64,000 bases of DNA from Rhodoferax sp. (lineage in GTDB: Bacteria; Pseudomonadota; Gammaproteobacteria; Burkholderiales; Burkholderiaceae_C): NCBI GenBank assembly GCA_029866205.1, contig JARWZT010000009.1, positions 1 to 64,000 of the forward strand, given 5' to 3'. Positions 24,649-33,403 of this stretch are shown here, piece by piece. Under the pieces are notes generated by a model. The model worked only from the letters and a program-made list of their open reading frames with translations. It did no database searches and had not been told where the DNA came from. The first letter of the stretch is position 1; every line of letters starts with the position of its first letter. The position numbers and the translations under genes are program-made.

Positions 24649-25580
24649 TAGAAGTACCCGTCTTTCTTGCGTTTTTCCATGGAGGCTTCGGACGTCTTGT
24701 CGTCCATCCGGGTCGCGCCGCGTTCGCTTACATTGGCGTTCAGCGTCTCGATCACGATTTCTGCGGCGCTGGCGGCCAGACTGGCCACCGGGCAGGTGCA
24801 GGTGATGTCGCCGACCGTGCGAAAGCGCACATCACGCAGCTGCACTTGTTCGTCGGCCCGTGCCGGTGTCAGAGGCGTCACCGGTACCAACAGACCCTTG
24901 CGTTCGACCACGGTACGCTGGTGGGAGTAGTAGAGCGAGGGCAGGGCGATTTGTTCGCGCTCGATGTACTGCCACACATCGAGTTCGGTCCAGTTGGAAA
25001 TAGGAAATACCCGAAAGTGTTCACCCGGCTGCAAGCGGGTATTGAACAGCGTCCAGAGCTCCGGGCGCTGGGCTTTGGGCTGCCATTGGCCAAAGCTGTC
25101 ACGGTGACTGAAGATGCGCTCCTTGGCGCGGGCTTTCTCCTCATCGCGCCGGGCTCCGCCGATCAGCGCGTCAAAACGGAACTCGTCAATGGCCTCAAGT
25201 AACGTCACCGACTGGTGCACGTTGCGGCTCTCACCGGGGTGCGCCAGGCGGACCGTGCCGCGCGCCATGGAGTCTTCCACGCTGCGCACGATCAATTCGG
25301 CACCCAGCTCTCGGGCGCGCAGGTCCCGAAAATCCGTTACTTCCGAAAAGTTGTGGCCGGTGTCGATCATCAACAAGGGAAACGGCAGTCGGCCTGCGCC
25401 GAACGCTTTTTCGGCGCAGCGCAGCATGACCAGCGAGTCTTTTCCGCCGGAAAACAGCAAGGTGGGGCGCTCGAAAGTGGCAGCCACCTCGCGCAGGATG
25501 AAGATGGTTTCTTCTTCCAGCGCGTCCAAGTGTTGGTTGCTGACGCGGGCCAGAAGTTCGGGGGCGGTGAGTGCGTTCAT
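24648..25580 (-). CDS. cysD: Sulfate adenylyltransferase subunit 2
   Basis: A 310-residue PP-loop ATP pyrophosphatase that forms adenosine 5'-phosphosulfate from ATP and sulfate. The PP-loop is LLFSGGKDSLVMLR at about residue 43. FPISNWTELDVWQYIERE and the final MEKRKKDGYF are CysD signatures. ATG at 25580 gives the family length; an upstream frame adds 20 unrelated residues. It acts with CysN encoded directly downstream. Confidence 0.97.
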   Translation of the reverse strand: MNALTAPELLARVSNQHLDALEEETIFILREVAATFERPTLLFSGGKDSLVMLRCAEKAFGAGRLPFPLLMIDTGHNFSEVTDFRDLRARELGAELIVRSVEDSMARGTVRLAHPGESRNVHQSVTLLEAIDEFRFDALIGGARRDEEKARAKERIFSHRDSFGQWQPKAQRPELWTLFNTRLQPGEHFRVFPISNWTELDVWQYIEREQIALPSLYYSHQRTVVERKGLLVPVTPLTPARADEQVQLRDVRFRTVGDITCTCPVASLAASAAEIVIETLNANVSERGATRMDDKTSEASMEKRKKDGYF

Positions 25581-25615
25581 GGTGTGATTCACTTTATGAA
25601 AAATGGGGGTGCGGT

Positions 25616-26356
25616 TCAGGCTTTGACATGCAGGCCACACTCTTTGGCGGTTTCAAGCTCCCACCACCAGCGGCCGGCGCGAAAGTCTTCGCCCATGGAT
25701 ACCGCCCGGGTGCAGGGCGCGCAGCCCACGCTCGGAAAAAACTGGTCGTGCAGCGGGTTGTAGTCCACCTTGTGCTCAGCGATGTAGTGCCAAACATCGC
25801 CCCAGGTCCATTGGGCCAGTGGGTTGAATTTGGCCAGATTGCTATCGCTGGTGTCGAGCAATGGCACTTCGGCACGTGCGTTGGATTGCTCGCGGCGCAG
25901 ACCCGTGATCCAAGCACGTTGCCCTTGCAGCGCTCGCGCCAGGGGTTCCATTTTGCGGATATCGCAGCAAGCCTTGCGCTGTGCCATGCTTTTGAAAATG
26001 GCGTCTTGGCCCTCGTTGCGCACAAAGGCGATCACCGCCGCATGGTCGGGCCTGAACACCTGCACCGTGGTGCGTGAATGGGCTTGAGTGCGTTCCAGCA
26101 GTGCCAGCGTCTCGCTGTGCAAGGCGCCGGTTTCCAGCACAAAAACCGGAATGTCGAGCTTCAGGGCGTTGATCAGGTGGGTGATCACCACGTCTTCGGC
26201 GCCCAGGCTCGACGCCTGCGTGGCCGGACTGAACTCAGCGGCGGCTTGCTGCAGCAGCGCGCGTGTGCGTGCCAGTTTGTGCGCGTAGTCGGCGCTGGCA
26301 TCGGCATTGCGCGTTAGGGCGCTGGCCGGGCTGGTGGTTCGGTTGAGGGTGAGCAT
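25616..26356 (-). CDS. cysH: Assimilatory APS reductase (CysH family, iron-sulfur type)
   Basis: A 246-residue PP-loop reductase that converts activated sulfate to sulfite. SSLGAEDVVITHLI contains the PP-loop region. It carries KACCDIRK (about residue 127) and CAPCTRA (about 213), the CC...CxxC ligands of a [4Fe-4S] cluster. In this family that pattern marks the enzyme that uses APS rather than PAPS. The catalytic Cys is in ECGLH at the C-terminus. The absence of cysC in the cluster agrees. ATG at 26356 is chosen over an upstream start without similarity. Confidence 0.92.
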   Translation of the reverse strand: MLTLNRTTSPASALTRNADASADYAHKLARTRALLQQAAAEFSPATQASSLGAEDVVITHLINALKLDIPVFVLETGALHSETLALLERTQAHSRTTVQVFRPDHAAVIAFVRNEGQDAIFKSMAQRKACCDIRKMEPLARALQGQRAWITGLRREQSNARAEVPLLDTSDSNLAKFNPLAQWTWGDVWHYIAEHKVDYNPLHDQFFPSVGCAPCTRAVSMGEDFRAGRWWWELETAKECGLHVKA

Positions 26357-26445
26357 GCGGGTGACCAGAGTGAGGTGATTTTTGGCGTAGCTTGGGCCCA
26401 CTGGGGCAAAAATCGCCCCAGAGAACAGCGATGCGATTGTTTTGT

Positions 26446-26826
26446 TTAGGCCGCTTGCAGAAACAGCGGCGTGCCCAAGGCATCGCCCTGGTAGAAGCGT
26501 GTGTATTGGCCCAACAGCTTTTGGCCATGGGCCGCGTCTTGGTCTGCGCGCAGCACGGCGCTGCTGAAACCGCTGCGTTGCATTTGCAACAATTGGTCAA
26601 TCAGCACATCGCCAACGGCCCGAATGTCGCCGGCAAAACCCCGGCGCCGCAGCACGTAGGCTTGGCTAAAGGCGCGGCCATCGCTGAATTTGGGGAAGTT
26701 CAGCACAATTTGCGTCAGGCCTTCAAGCGCGATAGTTTGCGCGTCGGCGTCATTGGCCAGGGCCAGTGTGCTGGCAGGTTCGACAGCCTCGGGTAGGTCG
26801 GAATGGGTAATAAGAGTCAGTGCCAT
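26446..26826 (-). CDS. DUF934 family protein of the sulfate-assimilation cluster
   Basis: A 126-residue protein of the DUF934 family, found almost always between cysI and cysH in proteobacteria. Signatures are LNFPKFSDGRAFSQAYVLRR and RAVGDVLIDQL, then FYQGD near the end. Its biochemical role is unknown; genetic linkage points to sulfite or APS reduction. ATG at 26826 is used; a TTG at 26856 would add ten residues and starts almost at the cysI stop, so it cannot be excluded. Confidence 0.88.
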   Translation of the reverse strand: MALTLITHSDLPEAVEPASTLALANDADAQTIALEGLTQIVLNFPKFSDGRAFSQAYVLRRRGFAGDIRAVGDVLIDQLLQMQRSGFSSAVLRADQDAAHGQKLLGQYTRFYQGDALGTPLFLQAA

Positions 26827-26859
26827 AGGATGCGGGTCCGGGTGAGAGGAGGTCAATGC

Positions 26860-28647
26860 TCAGGCGGCCAATCGGGCCGTGGCAAAGCGCGCGCCATTGG
26901 CAGCCGCCTTGAATGCGTCTGGCCCCAGGCGTTGCAGCGTGTCGATAAAGTTCTCGCCGGGATCGCGTTGGTCTTTGTAGACGTCAAGCACCGCTTCGAT
27001 CACGTCCACCACTTCGGCGGCCGCAAAAGAGGGGCCCACCACCTTGCCCGCGCGTGCCGGGCCGCTCAGCTCGGAGCCGTCTGAGCCCCCCAACGTGACC
27101 TGGTACCACTCTTGGCCGTCCTTATCCACGCCCAAAATGCCGATATGGCCGCTGTGGTGGTGGCCGCAGGAATTGATGCAACCGCTGATGTGCAGGTCAA
27201 TCTCGCCCAGGTCAAACAGCTCGTCAAGGTCTTGGTAGCGCTCGGTGATGGCGGCGGCCAAAGGCAGCGAACGTGCATTGGCCAAGGCGCAATAGTCGCC
27301 GCCGGGGCAGGCAATCATATCGCTCAAAAGATGGATGTTTGCGCGCGCCAGGCCTGCGGCTTTGGCCGCGTGCCACAGGTCAATCAGCTGGTCGACACGG
27401 ACCCAAGGCAGGACCAAATTTTGGTCATGGTTGACACGCGCTTCGCCGGCTGAAAATTGGTCGGCCAGTGCTGCGCTGGTCCTTAGCTGATCGGCAGTGG
27501 CATCGCCGGGTGCCTGGCCCAGCCGCTTGAAGGACAGCGTGACAGCCCGAAGCCCCGGGTTTTTGTGGCCCGCCACGTTTTGCGCCAGCCAGCGGCCAAA
27601 CTCAGGAGTGGTGTTGGCCAGGGCACTCAAAGCGTGCTCCGCGGCATTTTGGGTGGCCACTGACACAGCGTCCACGCTGGGCGCTACGAAGCAGGCGCTC
27701 ACCCGGTCAAGCTCGGCCTGTGGGATAGTGTGCTTGGCGCCGTCGGCCAAAATGCGCTGGTATTCGGCCTCGACTTCGTCAAAGTAGCGCTGGCCTTCAG
27801 CCTTGACCAAAATCTTGATCCGCGCCTTGTACATATTGTCCCGACGGCCCCAGCCGTTGTAGACGCGTACCACGGCCTCTAAATAATTGATGATTTGGTT
27901 CCAGGGCAAAAACGCCCGCGCCTCAGTGGCAATGACGGGCGTGCGGCCCATGCCGCCCCCCACCAGCACCTGAAAGCCCACTTCGCCCTGTGCGTTGCGC
28001 AGTACGCGCAGGCCAACGTCGTGCCAGGCAATGGCTGCGCGGTCTTCCATCGAGCCGGTAATGGCGATCTTGAATTTGCGCGGGAGGTAGGCGAACTCCG
28101 GGTGCAAGGTGCTCCATTGGCGCAGCACTTCGGCGTAAGGTCGAGGATCGACCGCCTCGTCGGTGGCAATGCCTGCGCGCTCGTCGCTGGTGATGTTGCG
28201 AATGCAGTTGCCACTGGTCTGGATGCCGTGCAGATTGACGCTGGCCAGCAGGTCCATGACGTCGGCGCTTTTTTCCAGGGGAATCCAGTTGAACTGCACG
28301 TTGTGACGGGTTGTGAAGTGGCCGTAGTTGGTGGTCAGTTTGGGTGCTGGGCCGTTGCCGATCTGGTCTTGGGTGTGCTGGGCGTGGGCCAGCAGTTCGG
28401 GGCTGGGGGTGTCAAAGTCTTGGGCAATTTGTGCCAGTACCCGCAATTGGGCGCTGTTGAGTTCGCCGTAGGGCACGGCAACGCGCAACATCGGGGCGTA
28501 GCGCTGTACATACCAGCCATTTTGCAGACGCAGGGGGCGAAATTCGTCATCGCCCAGCGTGCCCGCCTGGTTGCGGGTGAGTTGGTCGCGGTATTGCGCG
28601 GCCCGGGTCTGGACAAACTGGCGGTCAAATTCGGTGTATTGGTACAT
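26860..28647 (-). CDS. cysI: Sulfite reductase hemoprotein (CysI-type nitrite/sulfite reductase)
   Basis: A 595-residue siroheme/[4Fe-4S] reductase that converts sulfite to sulfide with six electrons. Two sirohaem-Fe4S domains are visible. Siroheme binding: HFTTRHNVQFNWI and IQTSGNCIRNITSDERAGI. Cluster cysteines lie in CPGGDYCALA and SGCINSCGHHHSGHIG. ATG at 28647 (MYQYTEFDRQF) is the family start. It leads a same-strand set of seven genes. No CysJ flavoprotein gene is present, so another electron donor is needed. Confidence 0.93.
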   Translation of the reverse strand: MYQYTEFDRQFVQTRAAQYRDQLTRNQAGTLGDDEFRPLRLQNGWYVQRYAPMLRVAVPYGELNSAQLRVLAQIAQDFDTPSPELLAHAQHTQDQIGNGPAPKLTTNYGHFTTRHNVQFNWIPLEKSADVMDLLASVNLHGIQTSGNCIRNITSDERAGIATDEAVDPRPYAEVLRQWSTLHPEFAYLPRKFKIAITGSMEDRAAIAWHDVGLRVLRNAQGEVGFQVLVGGGMGRTPVIATEARAFLPWNQIINYLEAVVRVYNGWGRRDNMYKARIKILVKAEGQRYFDEVEAEYQRILADGAKHTIPQAELDRVSACFVAPSVDAVSVATQNAAEHALSALANTTPEFGRWLAQNVAGHKNPGLRAVTLSFKRLGQAPGDATADQLRTSAALADQFSAGEARVNHDQNLVLPWVRVDQLIDLWHAAKAAGLARANIHLLSDMIACPGGDYCALANARSLPLAAAITERYQDLDELFDLGEIDLHISGCINSCGHHHSGHIGILGVDKDGQEWYQVTLGGSDGSELSGPARAGKVVGPSFAAAEVVDVIEAVLDVYKDQRDPGENFIDTLQRLGPDAFKAAANGARFATARLAA

Positions 28648-28742
28648 ACGGGATAAACAGGGCTCAAGGCCCACAATGGGGGGCGGCGCACGGTGCGCAC
28701 GGTTTGCTCCCAATGGGCTGAGCGCAAATGTAGGCGCAAGCG

Positions 28743-28797
28743 CTTATATTGAAAACTACATTTTTGCTATTTCTTTATGCTGATTTTCTGTAGTTTT
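28743..28797 (-). promoter_or_regulatory. Predicted cys operon promoter and operator
   Basis: On the minus strand a TATAAG -10-like hexamer (28748-28743) follows an AT-rich segment without a clear -35. That segment is bounded by 9-bp inverted repeats AAAACTACA (28752-28760) and TGTAGTTTT (28789-28797). A weak -35 plus an upstream palindrome fits activator control, possibly by the CysB-type regulator encoded at 44949-45902. Confidence 0.45.
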
Positions 28798-28845
28798 GAA
28801 GATGATACCCGCCGACCAACCGTCCTCCACCCGTCCACAACCCGT

Positions 28846-30342
28846 TCATTGCGCCTCTGGAGTGCCCGACTTGCGCAGCTGGACCACGGCCACCGCGTCC
28901 GAATACACGCGCTCCCACCCCGGCATCCGGTCCAGCAGTACCAATGCCGGCGTGTTGGGCGACAACAGGGTCCAGCGGATGTGGTAGTCCGTCAACAGGC
29001 CTGTCAGCGTTGCCGGGTCGGTCAGGGTCATGGCGCTCTGGTAGCGCTGTAGGAGCGTATCGCCGTACATATCCGCCCGTCCATCCAAAAAGACCGGGAT
29101 GGACCTGAAGACCAAATAGCCTCCAAACTCATAGGCGTTGAGCACCGGGCCGAAAACGCCCAGGCGTCCGGCAGCATCCACAGCCGCCGCGGGCGTGTTG
29201 CGGGCGGCAGGCACAAATCGCTGCGTCTGCGCGGCGAGCGCCAGCAGCAAGGCCACCAGCACCGCGCTAGCGGCCAGCGCCTGAAACACCCGGTCCACCG
29301 ATTCCACGTTACGTCGGGGATGGGTCGGAGTTTGCCAAAATTGGCCCAAGGGGCTGGCAACCAAAAATGGCGTGACCAGCCCCAACAGTGACACGTTGCG
29401 CTGGTGTTTGAGCGCGAGGTGGGTGAGCGCCAAAATCAGCATCAGGCGCACCCAAGGCAATTGCAGGCGACCGGTGCAGGCGGTGGCCAGTGCCAGCAAA
29501 AGCCAGATTTCCAGCAGTTGGGGCTCGTGAAAATTTGGCGAACTCCATTCGCCAATCAAATCCAGCGAGAACGCCATATTCACCATTTGGAACGGAAAGA
29601 CAATGCCGTGCCAGCCCGCGGGAGTCACCATGGCGGCCACCAGCGCCAAGGCGATAAATTTGCTCCACCGCAACGCCACGGCCAGCCTCTGGCTGTGCGG
29701 TTGGCGCAGTGTTGCATCCATGGCCAGACCACAAGCCAAGGCAATGCCGAGCATGAAACTGCCATGCAAATTAGCCCACAGTGCCATCAGCGCAAGCAGC
29801 CCCCAGCGGGGAGTGCTGTCTTTTTCGACTGCAATCACCAGTGACCCGATCCACACCGCGAGCAGAGGCCAGGCCAGCACATGCGGACGCGCCAACAAGT
29901 GACCGGCCATCATGCAGCCGGCGTAAATGGCAAACAGCAGCGCATGCACTGGCTCCATGCGCGTCAGTAAAAATCGTGTGAGGTACGCCAGCGTGCCCGC
30001 GAATACCAGGGTGACCACGCCGCCCAGCCCGGCCCAGCCGGCTGTTTGGTAGAGCGCATAGAGCGCCACCTGTGCCAGCCACTCATGGGCGATCCAACCG
30101 GCGCCGGGCAGCGAGTGGGAGAACGGATCGGCTGCCGGTACCACGCCGTGCTCCAGTATCCAGTGCCCTACAGCAATGTGCAAATAAGTATCCGGGTCCG
30201 CCAGAACGTCGATCTTTTGGACACCCAGCACCGACAGGACCGCAAACAGGGCAATCAACAAAGGCCAAGAAAGCCCGAAGCCGGGAAGGGTACTGCGTGT
30301 GGAATTCAAAGCGGAGTTGGCCTTGTTCAAAAGCCATTTCAA
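28846..30342 (-). CDS. Polytopic membrane protein of unknown function (GT-C-like)
   Basis: About 498 residues with roughly ten hydrophobic segments. An N-terminal helix is followed by DVLADPDTYLHIAVGHWILE, an acidic DPD motif in the first outside loop that resembles the Asp-rich loop of GT-C lipid-linked glycosyltransferases. A periplasmic C-terminal part contains PVFLDGRADMYGD. The start is a TTG; an ATG in frame is not seen near it, so the N-terminus is uncertain. It lies downstream of nothing obviously related. The glycosyltransferase idea is only a fold resemblance. Confidence 0.65.
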   Translation of the reverse strand: MKWLLNKANSALNSTRSTLPGFGLSWPLLIALFAVLSVLGVQKIDVLADPDTYLHIAVGHWILEHGVVPAADPFSHSLPGAGWIAHEWLAQVALYALYQTAGWAGLGGVVTLVFAGTLAYLTRFLLTRMEPVHALLFAIYAGCMMAGHLLARPHVLAWPLLAVWIGSLVIAVEKDSTPRWGLLALMALWANLHGSFMLGIALACGLAMDATLRQPHSQRLAVALRWSKFIALALVAAMVTPAGWHGIVFPFQMVNMAFSLDLIGEWSSPNFHEPQLLEIWLLLALATACTGRLQLPWVRLMLILALTHLALKHQRNVSLLGLVTPFLVASPLGQFWQTPTHPRRNVESVDRVFQALAASAVLVALLLALAAQTQRFVPAARNTPAAAVDAAGRLGVFGPVLNAYEFGGYLVFRSIPVFLDGRADMYGDTLLQRYQSAMTLTDPATLTGLLTDYHIRWTLLSPNTPALVLLDRMPGWERVYSDAVAVVQLRKSGTPEAQ

Positions 30343-30461
30343 GGGCAGATCGGCACAAAACCGACACCAATCCGCACTTTAGAAGCGAGCTCGGCCAGCC
30401 GCGTGATGTGCCTCAACAGTGCTGCGACTTGCGCAAATTCGCGCCCCGAGTCCGGCTTGCT

Positions 30462-31325
30462 TTACCGGTCCAGCGACCTGAGTTCTTGCATGCGCTCGTC
30501 AAAGTAGCTGCCCACGGTGTAGCGCTGGGACAGCACGACCTCACGCCGGGGGTGCAAAAAAAGCGGCAAGGAAACACGGCTTTTGGCCCGGTCGGACCCG
30601 GTGGGGTTGATCACCCGGTGAAGGGTCGAGGGGTAATAGTGGCCTGAAGCTTCTTGCAGCATGTCGCCGATGTTGACGATCAGAGAGCCAAAGTCGCAGG
30701 GCACATCCAGCCACTCCCCGGTCTGGGTTCGTATTTGGAGCCCTGGCTCGGTGGCCGCTGGCAGCAGGGTGAGCAGGTTGATGTCGGTATGGGCGGCTGC
30801 GCGTACGGCCCGCAGTGGCTCTTCGCCACCCAGCGGCGGGTAGTGCAGCACCCGCAACAAGGTGTGCTCGCTGCCCTCAAGCATCTGGGGAAGCGGCATG
30901 GAAAAGCGCGACAGCACCTCTGCGGGTGAATGTGTCTGCACCCAGCTCATCAGCGTGCCGGCCAGCGCGCTGGCCAGGGCGTAGTAGTCTTGCGCGGCGC
31001 CAGACACCTCGGCGGGATAGCGTCCCCACGGGAAAATATGGAAAAATTCTTTCAGGTCGCGCTGCGTTTGGCCTTTTGCGGTCTCTGACGCCGCGGTCGA
31101 AAAAAATCCGTCGCCCGTGGCTGCATCAAAGGCGTAGGCGTGCTTGGCAGGGGTGTCAAAAAACGCCCGCCAATCGGCATAAATGCGCTCGACCAGGCTC
31201 TGGGGCAAGGGGTGGTTACGCAATACGGCAAAGCCCGTTTCGTGCAGGCTGCGGCAAAAAGCCTGCGGGGCATCGGGTGCATTGAAGTCAAGAATGGGCA
31301 AGCGCACGGTCAAGCCCCCAGCCAT
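30462..31325 (-). CDS. 2-oxoglutarate/Fe(II) oxygenase, isopenicillin N synthase family
   Basis: A 287-residue non-haem iron oxygenase. The iron ligands are the H and D of AHTDINLLTLL (about residue 178) and the distal His of TLHRVINP (about 235). The 2-oxoglutarate Arg is in SRVSLPLFLHP (about 247). The N-terminal LPILDFNAPDAPQAFCRSLH is the DIOX_N domain. Family members oxidise amino-acid derivatives, peptides or natural products; the substrate is unknown. It overlaps the upstream nucleoside hydrolase gene by 16 bases, which suggests co-expression with nucleoside salvage. Confidence 0.85.
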   Translation of the reverse strand: MAGGLTVRLPILDFNAPDAPQAFCRSLHETGFAVLRNHPLPQSLVERIYADWRAFFDTPAKHAYAFDAATGDGFFSTAASETAKGQTQRDLKEFFHIFPWGRYPAEVSGAAQDYYALASALAGTLMSWVQTHSPAEVLSRFSMPLPQMLEGSEHTLLRVLHYPPLGGEEPLRAVRAAAHTDINLLTLLPAATEPGLQIRTQTGEWLDVPCDFGSLIVNIGDMLQEASGHYYPSTLHRVINPTGSDRAKSRVSLPLFLHPRREVVLSQRYTVGSYFDERMQELRSLDR

Positions 31326-32305
31326 TGAGACATCAGAGTGCGCTCAATCAGTTGTTTGCTGGCCGGTACCTGCACCTGCATGCAGACCCGCGTTTCGGGT
31401 ACCGTACTCTCCCAGCCGCTCTGCGGGTAGGCTATGTCCTTGCGTCGCATCATGGTCTGGCCCTGGGCCAGACCCTCCACCGCCACCCGGATGCGACCGG
31501 TTTCAGTAGTGAAAAATTCGGGGTGGGTGAGCGCCACAAAGGCCAGTACATCATGGCCAAAGCAGCCGTGAATGGCTGCGACGTGGGGGTACAGCCCGCT
31601 GTAAAAGTCGGCATAAAACGCCACCGCGTGGTGCAGCGTGTCGGTGGCCAGGTGCTGGTGGTGCTGCGCAATCTGCGCAAACAGGCTTACCGGAAGAATG
31701 ACCTGGTGTGTCACGTCCAGGCCCACCATGGTGAGCTGAAACCCAGCGCCAAACACGAGGTCGGCAGCATGGGGGTCGTTCCAGATGTTGGCCTCCGCCA
31801 CGGGGGACACGTTGCCGGGCTCCATGACCGCCCCACCCATGACCACCACCTGGCGCAACAGGCTAGGAAGTTGGGGTTCCAAGGCCAGTGCCAGTGCCAG
31901 ATTGCCCAGGGGTCCGACCGCTACCACGCTGATTTCCCCCGGATACTGGCGCGCCATGTCCACGATGAACTGCGCAGAACTGCGCGGGTCCAGCGTGTTC
32001 CGGTTTGCAATGCGCTGCGCCAGATTGCCCAGCCCATCGGCACCGTGGATATGGTCCGGCGGCGCCTCGGCGTGTTTGACCAGTGGCGCCGCCACCCCGC
32101 GGGTGACGGGTATGTGCTCTCGCCCGGCAATGGCCAAAAGGTACAAGGCATTGCGCGCGGCCTGTTCCACGGTGACATTGCCAAAGGTGGTGGTCACGCC
32201 CACGATCTCCACTGCAGGATGGGCCAGTGCAAAGTAAAGGGCCATGGCGTCGTCCACGCCGGGGTCGGTGTCATAAATCACGCGGTGGGGGCGAGTGTTC
32301 GTCAT
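31310..32305 (-). CDS. Inosine/uridine-preferring nucleoside hydrolase
   Basis: About 331 residues. The enzyme cleaves ribonucleosides to base and ribose with a Ca2+ ion held by DTDPGVDDAMAL near the N-terminus. GVTTTFGNVTVEQAARNALY and VVAVGPLGNLALAL are family signatures, and an active-site His lies in IHGCFGHDVLAF. Two starts are possible, ATG at 32305 and ATG at 32329; the shorter fits the family better. It follows a ribokinase gene by 6-30 bases, so released ribose would be phosphorylated by the neighbour. Confidence 0.9.
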   Translation of the reverse strand: MTNTRPHRVIYDTDPGVDDAMALYFALAHPAVEIVGVTTTFGNVTVEQAARNALYLLAIAGREHIPVTRGVAAPLVKHAEAPPDHIHGADGLGNLAQRIANRNTLDPRSSAQFIVDMARQYPGEISVVAVGPLGNLALALALEPQLPSLLRQVVVMGGAVMEPGNVSPVAEANIWNDPHAADLVFGAGFQLTMVGLDVTHQVILPVSLFAQIAQHHQHLATDTLHHAVAFYADFYSGLYPHVAAIHGCFGHDVLAFVALTHPEFFTTETGRIRVAVEGLAQGQTMMRRKDIAYPQSGWESTVPETRVCMQVQVPASKQLIERTLMSQWLGA

Positions 32306-32335
32306 AGTCTTGCGGTTGGAGGGTTCCATGGTGAA

Positions 32336-33271
32336 TTAGGTCAAACCTGCGTACTGGCGCAGAGCGGCCTCGCTGAGGGCGCCTTCTGCCTTCGGCGCAT
32401 GCTGTAAAAAGTCAGCCACCGCGCTGGCCGATGGGATGCTGGACTGGGCGCCCATCTGAGTGCAGGCCAATGCGGCGGCGGCACTGGCCTGGCGCAGTGC
32501 CTTGGGCAGGGGCATTTGTTGTGCCAAGGCCGCCACCAGCGTGCCACAAAAGGTGTCTCCGGCCCCCGTGCTGTCAACCGGGTCGATCGGGTAGCCGGGT
32601 TGGACAAAAAAATCTTGGCCGAGTCGGGCCACGCAGCCGCGGGCACCCAGGGTCACCACCGCGCCGGGGCATGGCAGGCGCTCCAGACATTCCTTAACGC
32701 TTGCCGCTCTCCCCACCAGGCTGTGCAACTCGCCCTCGTTGACCACCAGCAAGTCCACCAGCGCCAGCAGTTCAGGTGGGAGCGTGCAGGCGGGTGCCGC
32801 GTTGAGCACGACCCGCACGCCTGCTGCCCGTGCTGCGGTGGCGTAGGCCATGACCGCCGTGAGTGGAATTTCCAGTTGCATCAGCAAATGGCTGAAGCCC
32901 AGTAACGGTGGCAGGTCGGCAGCGCTGAGACAGGTGTTGGCCCCGGGCGCTACGGTAATGGCGTTCTCCCCACCGTCGGCTACGCAAATAAATGCGGTTC
33001 CGGTGGCGGCATCGCTGGGGCGAACGATATGCATTGCTACGCCAGCGGACCGCAAGGACGCCTCAATGGGCGCTGCGTAGGGGTCATCGCCCAAAGCCAG
33101 CAGCATGTGCGTGGTCGCACCACCAGCGCGGGCACACGCCACCGCCTGGTTGGCCCCCTTGCCACCGGCAAAGGTCTGAAAATCGCCCCCCAGCACGGTT
33201 TCTCCCGGGGCCGGCAGGTGCGGTGCGCGCACCACGAAGTCCAAATTGGCGGAACCTGCGACCAACACCAT
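32336..33271 (-). CDS. rbsK: Ribokinase
   Basis: A 311-residue PfkB-family sugar kinase that makes ribose 5-phosphate. Signatures: VAGSANLDFVVRAPHLPAPG and GGKGANQAVACARAG at the N-terminus, and DSTGAGDTFCGTLVAALA with the catalytic Asp at about residue 250. It is the first gene of a unit with nucleoside hydrolase and the oxygenase. No ribose transporter is adjacent, which favours a salvage role over uptake of free ribose. Confidence 0.92.
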   Translation of the reverse strand: MVLVAGSANLDFVVRAPHLPAPGETVLGGDFQTFAGGKGANQAVACARAGGATTHMLLALGDDPYAAPIEASLRSAGVAMHIVRPSDAATGTAFICVADGGENAITVAPGANTCLSAADLPPLLGFSHLLMQLEIPLTAVMAYATAARAAGVRVVLNAAPACTLPPELLALVDLLVVNEGELHSLVGRAASVKECLERLPCPGAVVTLGARGCVARLGQDFFVQPGYPIDPVDSTGAGDTFCGTLVAALAQQMPLPKALRQASAAAALACTQMGAQSSIPSASAVADFLQHAPKAEGALSEAALRQYAGLT

Positions 33272-33403
33272 AGATTTGTCCTTTTGTGACGGGTTTCAGC
33301 TGCCTGCATCGCCGGGCGGTAGGCCTGGCCGGAGCAGTGCGTTGCAAGCCAGGATTCAAGTGTAGTTTGACGGTACCGCTCGACCAATCGACCAATCAAC
33401 CGC

